IMG/VR virus record: IMGVR_UViG_3300023180_005099
Span: 1-22,649 of that record
Source: a virus
DNA length: 22,649 bases
Direction: 5' to 3' (one strand)
The position numbers and the translations under genes were made by a program. Below the pieces are notes generated by a model that saw nothing but the letters and a program-made list of their open reading frames with translations, made no database searches and was not told where the DNA came from. Positions 8,328 to 14,732 of this stretch are shown here, in pieces (the first letter of the stretch is position 1; each line of letters opens with the position of its first letter).

Positions 8328-8857
8328 TGCTTTTAAAAACAGATACCAACGGAATTCCAATCTTTTCTAATCGTAACTTAATTGATATGATTTATTCTGG
8401 TCATATTGATAAGTGTCATGTGGTACTGTGTAACCCAAACGATGATATTGACAAGTTTAATCAATATGCAAAAGAAAACGGTTACAAACAAGTTCAAAAC
8501 TATATTCCAATTGATACAGATCAAAAAACTTTTGACGGTGTATGTCAAAGTGAATGGTTTATGCCTGATGAATACAAAGACATTAATGTATATGACTATG
8601 TCCTAGGCAAAGCAAAAACACCTTGTCCGCAACACGTACAAGATCGCATATGGGAAGAATTAGATGCTTTCAAAGAACGTGATATGCACAACTTATTACG
8701 TTACATGATTTATCTTGTAGACTTTATGCGTGAAAATGGTATTGTTTGGGGTGTCGGAAGAGGCAGTTCTGTGGCTAGTTATGTGCTATATATTATAGGA
8801 GTACACAGGATTGACTCAATCCAATATGGCCTGGATTGGCGTGAGTTCTTAAGATAA
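8327..8857 (+). CDS. DNA polymerase III alpha palm-fragment-like protein
   Basis: 176 residues. The C-terminal ~70 residues match the start of the bacterial replicase (DnaE/PolC) palm. A helix RYMIYLVDFMRENGI is followed by WGVGRGSSVASYVLYIIGV (compare DnaE VGPGRGSGAGSLVAY) and then RIDSIQYGLDWREFLR (compare DPLxxxLLFERFLNPER). The protein stops exactly there, just before where DnaE has the PDFDxDF motif with two catalytic aspartates. It cannot be a polymerase alone. The N-terminal ~100 residues (YSGHIDKCHVVLCNP, then FDGVCQSEWFMPDEYKD) resemble nothing I can name. It has its own sigma70-like promoter among late genes, suggesting early expression. It might bind nucleotides or primer ends, or act on the host replicase; both are speculation. 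The fragment resemblance is well supported by the motif. Confidence 0.7.
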   Translation: MLLKTDTNGIPIFSNRNLIDMIYSGHIDKCHVVLCNPNDDIDKFNQYAKENGYKQVQNYIPIDTDQKTFDGVCQSEWFMPDEYKDINVYDYVLGKAKTPCPQHVQDRIWEELDAFKERDMHNLLRYMIYLVDFMRENGIVWGVGRGSSVASYVLYIIGVHRIDSIQYGLDWREFLR

Positions 8858-8860
8858 ATA
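8853..8860 (+). promoter_or_regulatory. T4-type late promoter motif GATAAATA
   Basis: GATAAATA overlaps the TAA stop (8855-8857) of the upstream gene and lies 22 nt before the ATG at 8883. The predicted +1 is ~8866, with AGGAG at 8871-8875 as ribosome site. Confidence 0.65.
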
Positions 8861-8882
8861 CGTACATAATAGGAGAAAAATT

Positions 8883-9287
8883 ATGGCAGTAAGACAAACA
8901 GGAAGAAAGATTTATAAGTCTATGCAAGGTACGCAAATTGACATGGATCTTCTTCGTCAAAAAAACGAACTTACTCCAGCAGTTGGTAACGCTCGTGTAA
9001 ATGCACGTGGCGACGAACTAGGACCTGGTGGTAAGATTATTCGCAAACGTGAAGATGTCTTAGCAGACTTCTACAGAGATAATCCTGCAAAAGTGCAAGA
9101 TGAAATTGCTGTATCAGCAAAAAAACAATCTGTAGATGCACCTGTCGCTGAAGAAGCACCTGTTACTAAGAAAGCATCAACTAAAAAAGTTGAAAAAGAT
9201 TTAGCCGATGATTGGGTTGAACCAACTGCTTCAAGTGACGAGTGGACAGAAGATTCAGACGGCAATTTTGTTAAGAAAGGCGAATAA
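8883..9287 (+). CDS. Conserved T4-like phage protein, function unknown
   Basis: 134 residues; AGGAG lies 7 nt before the ATG. The first ~65 residues are compact and look conserved (TGRKIYKSMQGTQIDMDLLR, NELTPAVGNARVNARGDELG, PGGKIIRKREDVLADFY). I believe this N-terminal pattern recurs in marine T4-like phages, with no function known to me. The remainder is low in complexity: Lys/Ala/Glu-rich (VAEEAPVTKKASTKKVEKD) and then acidic (DEWTEDSDGNF), so probably disordered. There are no Cys residues, TM segment or nuclease motif. It is the first gene of a late-type unit that continues into the GroES-like and MazG-like genes. A basic-then-acidic tail would fit a scaffold, nucleic-acid or chaperone-client contact, but I cannot choose among them. 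Confidence 0.6.
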   Translation: MAVRQTGRKIYKSMQGTQIDMDLLRQKNELTPAVGNARVNARGDELGPGGKIIRKREDVLADFYRDNPAKVQDEIAVSAKKQSVDAPVAEEAPVTKKASTKKVEKDLADDWVEPTASSDEWTEDSDGNFVKKGE

Positions 9288-9290
9288 TAA

Positions 9291-9731
9291 ATGGACTACG
9301 ATGCACTAGTTAATTCTAAGCCTGGCCTAAGACATAAAGTAAATGCTAGGTCGATTAGGCCTATCCATAATCGTGTTATTGTAGAAGGAATGGAATTCGG
9401 AGAACGAATTACAACAGGCGGTATTATTATTAGTTCTGATGACGGTAAAGATCGCGGTATTAAACCTCGTTGGGGTAAAGTAGTTTCAAAAGGACCAGAA
9501 AACAACGATCCATATGAAGTAGGCGATTGGATTCTTATTGAGCATGGTCGTTGGACACGAGGATTTGATGTTGACCGAGAAGGTAACGGCGAATACACTA
9601 CAATGAGAACTGTAGAAGCAGAAAGCGTTCTTATGTGGTCAGACGAACAACCAAGTGATGTGTTGTTTGGTGACAAAGATGGTGTTGGTACAATAGACGG
9701 ACCTAAACCAGAAGACTTCGGAGCAAGGTAA
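9291..9731 (+). CDS. groES: GroES-like co-chaperonin (T4 gp31 analogue)
   Basis: 146 residues, longer than GroES (~97) and T4 gp31 (111). A Cpn10 barrel is visible: RPIHNRVIVEGMEF (residues 23-36, the first strand of Cpn10), a mobile-loop candidate GERITTGGIIIS (37-48) with the GGIII/GGIVL-type tripeptide that docks on GroEL, then WGKVVSKGPE and VGDWILIEHGRWTRGF. The extra length is an N-terminal extension of ~20 residues and an acidic, Gly-rich C-terminal tail of ~30. The family caps host GroEL; in T4, gp31 replaces GroES so that the capsid protein can fold. I infer the same job here. It starts 3 nt after the preceding stop and ends in a TAATG overlap with the next gene. Confidence 0.8.
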   Translation: MDYDALVNSKPGLRHKVNARSIRPIHNRVIVEGMEFGERITTGGIIISSDDGKDRGIKPRWGKVVSKGPENNDPYEVGDWILIEHGRWTRGFDVDREGNGEYTTMRTVEAESVLMWSDEQPSDVLFGDKDGVGTIDGPKPEDFGAR

Positions 9732-10087
9732 TGACAAATCCATTTAAAGATATCGACAAGTTTCATACGGCTTGTGATCAGGTAATGAGTAAAGAAAACT
9801 ACGATATGTACCTAGGACTCATCAAAGAAGAATTTGAAGAACTACAAGAAGCAGTAGAAGCAAATGATCGTGTAGAACAACTAGATGCTCTTATTGACAT
9901 TCTTGTTGTTACGCTAGGTGCTGTTAGAGCAGGTGGCTTTGACGGCGAAAGTGCTTGGGAAGAAGTAATGAAAACAAACTTTGCTAAAATTGATCCAACT
10001 ACAGGCAAAGTACGAAAACGTGAAGATGGTAAGGTGTTAAAACCGGAAGGTTGGAAGGCACCTGAATTGGAACAATTTATTAACTAA
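9731..10087 (+). CDS. MazG-like nucleotide pyrophosphohydrolase
   Basis: 118 residues, translationally coupled to the co-chaperonin gene by TAATG. An all-alpha NTP-pyrophosphohydrolase signature is present. EEFEEL (residues 33-38) gives the EExxE metal site, and EQLDALID (49-56) gives ExxD with a further Asp at 56. These are followed by a helix ILVVTLGAVRAGG. The C-terminal segment (TNFAKIDPTTGKV, REDGKVLKPEGWKAPELE) is like that of phage MazG-type and HisE-related proteins, where it helps form the active site. Such enzymes hydrolyse non-canonical or surplus (d)NTPs, or alarmone-like nucleotides, to monophosphates. In a phage this could feed dNMP salvage or blunt stress signalling; the substrate cannot be told from sequence. 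It is the last gene before an intrinsic terminator. Confidence 0.78.
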   Translation: MTNPFKDIDKFHTACDQVMSKENYDMYLGLIKEEFEELQEAVEANDRVEQLDALIDILVVTLGAVRAGGFDGESAWEEVMKTNFAKIDPTTGKVRKREDGKVLKPEGWKAPELEQFIN

Positions 10088-10095
10088 TATCTATA

Positions 10096-10122
10096 TAGGG
10101 TCTTGACAGACCCTATTTTTTT
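10096..10122 (+). terminator. Intrinsic terminator; loop carries a -35 box
   Basis: A 7-bp stem TAGGGTC/GACCCTA (10096-10102 and 10109-10115) with a 6-nt loop TTGACA, followed by seven T (10116-10122). It lies 9 nt after the MazG-like stop and should end the 8883-10087 unit. The loop is also the -35 hexamer of the next promoter. Confidence 0.85.
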
Positions 10123-10131
10123 CTGTATAAT
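10103..10131 (+). promoter_or_regulatory. Consensus sigma70 promoter, predicted leaderless start
   Basis: TTGACA (10103-10108), a 17-nt spacer, then TATAAT (10126-10131): all twelve consensus bases at ideal spacing. Six nt later comes the ATG at 10138, so +1 would be the A of ATG. The -35 sits in the terminator loop and the spacer holds the terminator's T-tract. There is no Shine-Dalgarno sequence. Confidence 0.8.
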
Positions 10132-10137
10132 ACATAT

Positions 10138-10545
10138 ATGAAAGTTGGAATTACCTTTTCTTCATTTGATCTGTTCCATAGCGGACACGTTGCTATGCTC
10201 AAAGAAGCACGATCAAAATGCGATTATTTAATGGTTGGATTACAAACTGATCCCACACTAGATCGTCCAGAAAAGAACAAACCAATTCAAAGTGTATTTG
10301 AACGTTATGTTCAACTAGAAGGCTGTAAGTATATTGATGAAATTATTCCTTATGCTACAGAACAAGATTTAATTGATATTTTGCTTACATATAAAATTGA
10401 TACTAGATTTATTGGTGAAGAATATAAAACAAAAGACTTTACTGGTAAGCAATTATGTGTTGACAAAGGCATTGAATTATACTATAATAAAAGACAACAT
10501 TCGTTCAGTACGAGCGGGTTACGTAAAAGGATAGAACAGGCATGA
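10138..10545 (+). CDS. tagD: TagD-like cytidylyltransferase (HxGH nucleotidyltransferase)
   Basis: 135 residues, the usual size for glycerol-3-phosphate cytidylyltransferase. The order of motifs fits: FSSFDLFHSGHVAML with HxGH at 14-17, DYLMVGLQTD, the KPIQSVFERYVQL helix, KYIDEIIPY, and a C-terminal STSGLRKRI that corresponds to the ISTTxI(R) motif. Members transfer CMP from CTP to a phosphorylated small molecule such as glycerol 3-phosphate; relatives use ethanolamine phosphate or other substrates. In a phage, the CDP-linked product could be used for envelope or glycan modification; this is inference. It is the first gene of the 10138-16327 operon, and translation probably starts at the 5' end of a leaderless mRNA. 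Its 3' end overlaps the clamp-loader gene (ATGA) and contains a second consensus promoter. Confidence 0.8.
   Translation: MKVGITFSSFDLFHSGHVAMLKEARSKCDYLMVGLQTDPTLDRPEKNKPIQSVFERYVQLEGCKYIDEIIPYATEQDLIDILLTYKIDTRFIGEEYKTKDFTGKQLCVDKGIELYYNKRQHSFSTSGLRKRIEQA
10460..10488 (+). promoter_or_regulatory. Possible internal sigma70 promoter for clamp loader
   Basis: TTGACA (10460-10465), a 17-nt spacer, then TATAAT (10483-10488): again 12 of 12 consensus bases, here inside the TagD-like coding sequence. The predicted +1 is ~10495, 47 nt before the clamp-loader ATG at 10542. The bases also encode normal residues (VDK and YYN), so chance is possible. Confidence 0.45.
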
Positions 10546-11450
10546 GAGAACTTTGGGTAGAAAAATATCGTCCTAAAACAGTAGACGGTTATGTGTTCCG
10601 AGACGAACATCAAAAGAAACAGGTACAGCAATGGATAAAAGAAGGAACAATTCCGCACTTGCTTTTTTCAGGCAATGCTGGAATCGGAAAAACAACGCTG
10701 GCAAAATTGTTATTCAACGAGTTAGAAATCAACGATCTAGATGTATTAGAGATTAACGCATCACGTACAAACTCAGTAGAGGATGTTCGTGATAAGATTG
10801 TTAACTTTGTACAAATGATTCCATTTGGTGACTTTAAGGTTGTACTACTAGACGAGGCAGATTATCTATCACCAAACGCACAAGCGGCACTTCGTGGTGT
10901 CATGGAAGAGTATCATACTACTTCTCGCTTTATTCTTACTTGTAACTATCCTAACAGAATTATTCCAGCACTACACAGTAGATGCCAAGGATTCCATATT
11001 GAACGTATTGATCAAACAGAATTCACTGCCCGTGTAGCACAGATCCTTATTAGTGAGGGAGTAACTCCAGATCTTGATGTACTAGACACATATGTAAAAG
11101 CAACCTACCCAGATTTACGTAAATGTATTAATACGGTGCAAATGAACTGTCAAGATGGTGTACTAATAAAACCCAACGAAAGTGATACTGGTGAACAAGA
11201 TTATAAAATTGAAATGGTTCAACTATTCAAGGCAGGAAAAATTAACGAAGCACGTAAACTAGTGTGTAGTCAAGTACGACCTGACGAGGTAGAAGATATC
11301 TTTAAATGGTTGTATGATAACATTGAATTGTTTGGCGATAAAGAAGACGATGCTATTCTAATTATTAAACAAGGTCTTGTTGATCATACATTAGTTGCTG
11401 ATCCAGAGATTAACCTAGCGGCAACTATGATTAGATTAGCGAGGCTTTAA
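10542..11450 (+). CDS. 44: Sliding-clamp loader large subunit (gp44-like, AAA+)
   Basis: 302 residues, close to T4 gp44 (319) and RFC small subunits. LWVEKYRPKTVDGYV is the standard N-terminus of the family. Walker A is GNAGIGKT (44-51), Walker B is VVLLDEAD (100-107), and the HSRCQ sensor/arginine-finger motif is at 145-149. NPNAQAALR-type and CNYPNRIIPAL segments complete the AAA+ module, with an alpha-helical collar after ~residue 215. It hydrolyses ATP to open the sliding clamp and load it on primer-template DNA for the phage replicase. In T4, gene 44 is followed by gene 62; here the next gene is a sulfotransferase, and no gp62 or gp45 lies in the window. It overlaps the previous gene by ATGA and the next by TAATG. 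Confidence 0.9.
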   Translation: MRELWVEKYRPKTVDGYVFRDEHQKKQVQQWIKEGTIPHLLFSGNAGIGKTTLAKLLFNELEINDLDVLEINASRTNSVEDVRDKIVNFVQMIPFGDFKVVLLDEADYLSPNAQAALRGVMEEYHTTSRFILTCNYPNRIIPALHSRCQGFHIERIDQTEFTARVAQILISEGVTPDLDVLDTYVKATYPDLRKCINTVQMNCQDGVLIKPNESDTGEQDYKIEMVQLFKAGKINEARKLVCSQVRPDEVEDIFKWLYDNIELFGDKEDDAILIIKQGLVDHTLVADPEINLAATMIRLARL

Positions 11451-12367
11451 TGACAACAAAACCTATTTACATTTATTTCCATATTCCTAAAACTGGTGGT
11501 ACTAGTTTTAACTGGAAAGTAGGCTATCATTTACATAGAGAAAACGATCGTTGGCTCAAACATTTTAGTTGGGTTGACGGATATGGTGGTTCTTTTGTAG
11601 AACATAATATTCCCTTATTGCAAAATAGAACAAAAGAACAACATACACATTTAAAAATTATTTCAGGACATAGCACATACAGCCATACACACTTTTGGAT
11701 GAAGGAGCCTCGTGTTCCGCATTATATGGCTCATGTTCGAGAACCTATTTCAAGATTGTTAAGTAGTTTTAACTATCGATATGGTATTGCAGAACTAAAT
11801 CAAGATCCGCATATGTTTTGCAGTTCAAGTCCTGTAAGTGATACCTATGCACGTTACTACAACAGACAAGCAAGTGATTATGATACATTACTAAGTTGGA
11901 GAATTGATAATAGTGCAGAACGTAATTTACAATGTAAATGGTTAATTAAATGCTTCTATCACTTTGATGAAACAAGAGCAATGTTTAAACAGTACAGCAA
12001 GTTTGAAGGTGGTGACACATTTGCTACACACCAAGGACAATTTATTCCGCAGACTTGGCCAGATTGGATGTACAATATTCAAATGGACGACAATCTATTT
12101 GATATGCTTATCGAAGTCTTAAAAGTTAATATGTGGTGGTTAGGTACAACAGATACACTTAACGAAGATGTAAAAGACTTGTGTACACATATTGATCACG
12201 AATATGTTGAAAATATTGAGGACAGAAATAAAGCAGGTGTAAGTTATCCACAGTATTGGAATATGCAAGATGTACTTAAACAACCTGATTATGAAGAACT
12301 TGTAAAAGAAGAACGCTATGATCAAATGCTTTATGACTTTGCCAAAAACTGGCAAAGACCATTCTAG
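11450..12367 (+). CDS. PAPS-dependent sulfotransferase family protein
   Basis: 305 residues. The N-terminus YFHIPKTGGTSF has the 5'-phosphosulfate-binding loop KTGGTS (14-19), as in Sulfotransfer_2/heparan-type carbohydrate sulfotransferases. The 3'-phosphate-binding motif is AHVREPISRLLSSFNY, with Arg97 and Ser101. ISGHSTYSHTHF at ~71-82 supplies histidines where the family often has its catalytic base region. No signal peptide or TM anchor is seen, unlike Golgi enzymes, so it should act in the cytoplasm. The substrate (a sugar, lipid or virion glycan) is unknown. An APS kinase at 14301 in the same operon could make its donor, PAPS. The start overlaps the clamp-loader stop (TAATG). Confidence 0.8.
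   Translation: MTTKPIYIYFHIPKTGGTSFNWKVGYHLHRENDRWLKHFSWVDGYGGSFVEHNIPLLQNRTKEQHTHLKIISGHSTYSHTHFWMKEPRVPHYMAHVREPISRLLSSFNYRYGIAELNQDPHMFCSSSPVSDTYARYYNRQASDYDTLLSWRIDNSAERNLQCKWLIKCFYHFDETRAMFKQYSKFEGGDTFATHQGQFIPQTWPDWMYNIQMDDNLFDMLIEVLKVNMWWLGTTDTLNEDVKDLCTHIDHEYVENIEDRNKAGVSYPQYWNMQDVLKQPDYEELVKEERYDQMLYDFAKNWQRPF
12337..12357 (+). other. Small inverted repeat at 3' end of sulfotransferase gene
   Basis: CTTTGCC (12337-12343) and GGCAAAG (12351-12357) are perfect 7-bp arms with a 7-nt A-rich loop, ending 10 nt before the gene's last base. No T-tract follows, so it is not a classical terminator. It precedes the only non-overlapping junction (18 nt) in the 10138-16327 operon and may affect mRNA stability or coupling. 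Confidence 0.35.
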
Positions 12368-12385
12368 AGAGGAATAACTAATAGT

Positions 12386-12739
12386 ATGACGTACTTAGTT
12401 AACGATAATTGTATTAAATGCAAATACACAGATTGTGTAGAAGTATGTCCGGTGGATTGTTTTTACGAAGGCGAAAATATGCTTGTAATCAATCCAAACG
12501 AATGTATCGACTGCGGAGTTTGTGAACCTGAATGTCCAGCAGATGCTATTATTACCGACAATGTTGAAGGCGCTGAAAAGTGGTTATACATTAACGAAGA
12601 GTACTCTGCTAAATGGCCTAATATTACACAGAAAAAAGATCCGCTTCCCGATGCAGAAAAAATGGAACTAGAACCAAATAAATTTGAAAGGTTTTTTTCA
12701 GAAAAACCCGGGAGTGTAGATGAAGATTCAGAGACTTAG
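12386..12739 (+). CDS. fdxA: FdxA-type 7Fe (3Fe-4S/4Fe-4S) ferredoxin
   Basis: 117 residues. All nine cysteines of the Azotobacter FdI/FdxA pattern are present: C9, C12, C17, C21, C25, C40, C43, C46 and C50, in [14 protein letters not shown] and [12 protein letters not shown]. By analogy C9, C17 and C50 hold a 3Fe-4S cluster and C21, C40, C43 and C46 a 4Fe-4S cluster. The C-terminal part ([20 protein letters not shown]) keeps the family's WPNIT motif. This is a full-length, bacterial-looking ferredoxin, like those of alphaproteobacteria, and hints at the host lineage. It would carry electrons in the cytoplasm; the partner is unknown. Candidates are host reductases or an iron enzyme such as the neighbouring oxygenase-like protein. 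GAGAGGAA lies 11-12 nt before the ATG. The end overlaps the parvulin gene by 20 nt. Confidence 0.92.
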   Translation: MTYLVNDNCIKCKYTDCVEVCPVDCFYEGENMLVINPNECIDCGVCEPECPADAIITDNVEGAEKWLYINEEYSAKWPNITQKKDPLPDAEKMELEPNKFERFFSEKPGSVDEDSET

Positions 12740-13055
12740 GGCAAGTCATATATTAATTAGTCACCAGGGTGCTACAGCACAAACAAGCAATCGCCCCGAA
12801 CCGGCGGCAGAACAAGAAGCAGGATTTATTATTCAAGATATAATTGAAGGTTTAATTACCTTTGAACAAGCCGCAAAAGAGCATAGTGCTTGTAGACGAA
12901 GTGCAAAGAACGGTGGTGATCTAGGTTGGTTTGATTTTCCAGGAGATATGGAACCTGAAATTGCAGGACCAGTTAGTAGAATTAATAAAGACGAAATGCT
13001 CACAATACCAATTAAAACAGAATATGGATATCATATTCTACTAAGGACAGGTTAA
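12720..13055 (+). CDS. Parvulin-type peptidyl-prolyl isomerase
   Basis: 111 residues, essentially a lone rotamase domain. RASHILI at the start, the helix [35 protein letters not shown], and [12 protein letters not shown] at the end are the standard PpiC/Pin1-like order. The two histidines of the active site are at HIL (residue 10) and YHI (residue 106), and a Cys at ~58 fits the usual Cys/Asp position. There is no signal peptide, so it is cytoplasmic, unlike PpiD or SurA. It isomerises X-Pro bonds during folding. Which phage or host protein needs it is unknown, but it fits the other folding genes in the window. GGAG (12711-12714) inside the ferredoxin gene is 5 nt from the ATG, and its stop overlaps the next start (TAATG). 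Confidence 0.85.
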   Translation: MKIQRLRASHILISHQGATAQTSNRPEPAAEQEAGFIIQDIIEGLITFEQAAKEHSACRRSAKNGGDLGWFDFPGDMEPEIAGPVSRINKDEMLTIPIKTEYGYHILLRTG

Positions 13056-13627
13056 TGGATTACTTCAAGGTACATCAAACAGAAGCAACTGAACCTTGTG
13101 ATATCACTATGGTCAAGTATACTAATAGTGAAACATTAAACCCAATCCTTGAAGAAACAATTAGAAGTTATGGCGATGTTGTTGGGCATAGAAGTAATGT
13201 AAAAGCAGACATGACTGACTTTACAATGTACAACGATCCCGATTTTAAACGTATTTGCGATTTTGCTATTTTACAATGCATTAACTCTATTGAAGGGTTA
13301 GATCAACGTGGAGCACAAATGCTTCGTTTTGATATTATAGACTGTTGGGGAATGGTTTATAAAAACGAAAGCAATCACTACACTAGAGAACACGCCCACT
13401 GGCCTTCTACATATAGTTTTGTCTATTATGTAAATGCTTGTGAAAACTGTGCTCCGTTAGAATTTACAACAGCAAATTACAGTGTTAAACCTTTTAGTGG
13501 CTTAATGGTAATATTTCCAGGCAACACAAGCCACAGTGTACCAGTGCAAAATTGCACACACGATAGAGTTGCTATATCAGGAAATATTAGTGTAATAGTA
13601 AGGAAACCAGGAGAAAACAACGAATGA
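13055..13627 (+). CDS. Putative 2-oxoglutarate/Fe(II) oxygenase-like protein
   Basis: 190 residues. The C-terminal half resembles a double-stranded beta-helix oxygenase of the phage TIGR02466-like type. HAHWPSTYSFVYYV gives the proximal metal histidines (H113, H115), FSGLMVIFPGNTSHSVPV gives the distal His160, and DRVAISGNI supplies Arg171, expected to bind 2-oxoglutarate. The metal triad would be HxH...H rather than the commoner HxD...H, so chemistry should be claimed cautiously. Such enzymes hydroxylate proteins, nucleic acids or small molecules. Six cysteines (for example NACENCAP) are notable for a phage enzyme. It is coupled to the parvulin gene upstream (TAATG) and to thyX downstream (ATGA). 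A proline hydroxylase partnering the prolyl isomerase is conceivable but unsupported. Confidence 0.65.
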   Translation: MDYFKVHQTEATEPCDITMVKYTNSETLNPILEETIRSYGDVVGHRSNVKADMTDFTMYNDPDFKRICDFAILQCINSIEGLDQRGAQMLRFDIIDCWGMVYKNESNHYTREHAHWPSTYSFVYYVNACENCAPLEFTTANYSVKPFSGLMVIFPGNTSHSVPVQNCTHDRVAISGNISVIVRKPGENNE

Positions 13628-14304
13628 GTGTAAAATTAGTATCGTACTCACAGCCGGTAGAAGGACTTACGGCTGAATATTTAAAAGACACACAAGACTT
13701 AATTGCCTTTTGTGCAAGAGTTTCGAATCCTTCAAATCAAATTAATAGAGAAACATCAGAAAAACTGATCAAGTATCTAATCAAACACGCACACTGGTCT
13801 CCACTAGAAATGGTTAGTGCTTGTTTGGAAATTAATACTACACGTGATATAGCACATCAAATTGTACGACATAGAAGTTTTAGTTTTCAAGAATTCAGTC
13901 AGCGTTATGCAAACCCAGAAGAGATGGGTGATATGTTTGTTTACCGTGAAGCAAGACTACAGGATACTACTAACAGACAAAACTCGATTGCTTTAGGTAC
14001 TACCCAACAAGAGATGAATCTTATTAACGATTGGGAATCGCAACAACATAAAGTTATTGAAGCGGCTAAAGAAGCCTATAACTGGGCAATTGAAAATGGC
14101 ATTGCTAAAGAACAGGCTCGTGCTGTACTGCCAGAAGGTTGTACAAAAACTAGATTGTATATGAATGGTACACTACGTTCATGGGTACACTATATTGAAC
14201 TACGTGGTTCTAATGGCACACAACAAGAACATATGGATATTGCTCATGCTTGTGCTAAAGTAATTGCAACAATTTTTCCATTAGCAAAGGAACTTGTTGA
14301 ATGA
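13624..14304 (+). CDS. thyX: Flavin-dependent thymidylate synthase ThyX
   Basis: 226 residues, normal for the family. The ThyX signature RHRxxSxxxxSxRY is present as RHRSFSFQEFSQRY (82-95). HAHWSPLEMVSACLEI before it and RAVLPEGCTKTRLYMNGTLR after it are also family hallmarks; the last holds the substrate-binding arginines and the Tyr/Asn/Ser region near the uracil. The enzyme converts dUMP to dTMP with methylenetetrahydrofolate and NADPH through FAD. With the dCMP deaminase at 15132 it completes dCMP to dUMP to dTMP, useful for an AT-rich phage genome. Marine alphaproteobacteria often rely on ThyX too. The gene overlaps both neighbours by ATGA. Confidence 0.95.
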   Translation: MSVKLVSYSQPVEGLTAEYLKDTQDLIAFCARVSNPSNQINRETSEKLIKYLIKHAHWSPLEMVSACLEINTTRDIAHQIVRHRSFSFQEFSQRYANPEEMGDMFVYREARLQDTTNRQNSIALGTTQQEMNLINDWESQQHKVIEAAKEAYNWAIENGIAKEQARAVLPEGCTKTRLYMNGTLRSWVHYIELRGSNGTQQEHMDIAHACAKVIATIFPLAKELVE

Positions 14305-14732
14305 AAATATTAATCTGTGGTTTACCAGGAAGTGGTAAGTCTACATTAGCAGAACCTTTTGCAGAACTAATTGGCGGTGTATGGTTAAATGCAGATAAAG
14401 TTAGAGAATCATACAATGATTGGGACTTTAGTCTTGAAGGCAGAATTAGGCAAGCACAACGTATGCGTTATCTAGCAGACGGTGTTGTTAAAGCAGGTAA
14501 GATTGCAGTAGCAGATTTTATTTGTCCTACTAAAAAAGCCAGAGATGAATTTGGTGCTGATTATATAGTATGGATGGATACTATTAAAGAAGGACGGTTT
14601 GAAGATACTAATAAAATGTTTGAACCTCTTTCAAAAGAAGAATACAACTATCATGTATCTGAGTGGTTTCACGATACACACGATCAACTTGTGAAAGTTG
14701 TAAAAAACTATATGGAAAAGAAAAATGTTTGA
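14301..14732 (+). CDS. cysC: Adenylylsulfate (APS) kinase-like P-loop kinase
   Basis: 143 residues, shorter than CysC (~180-200). The P-loop is GLPGSGKST (7-15). LNADKVRESYNDWDFSLEGR matches the CysC pattern DGDxxR...DxxFsxxxR, and RYLADGVVKAGKIAVADFICP matches its G(x)IVIVAxISP strand. FGADYIVWMDTIKEGRFEDT fits the lid region, where CysC has a Cys/Asp-rich loop. APS kinase makes PAPS from APS and ATP; PAPS is the donor for the sulfotransferase at 11450. The active-site strand ends CPTKKARDEF rather than SPYxxxR, so a related small-molecule kinase is possible. Overlaps: ATGA with thyX and 8 nt with the next gene. Confidence 0.75.
   Translation: MKILICGLPGSGKSTLAEPFAELIGGVWLNADKVRESYNDWDFSLEGRIRQAQRMRYLADGVVKAGKIAVADFICPTKKARDEFGADYIVWMDTIKEGRFEDTNKMFEPLSKEEYNYHVSEWFHDTHDQLVKVVKNYMEKKNV

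Noticed and set aside
12337-12357. Hairpin as a terminator before the ferredoxin gene
   Set aside because: There is no T-tract after the stem, and the operon seems to continue; listed only as an inverted repeat.
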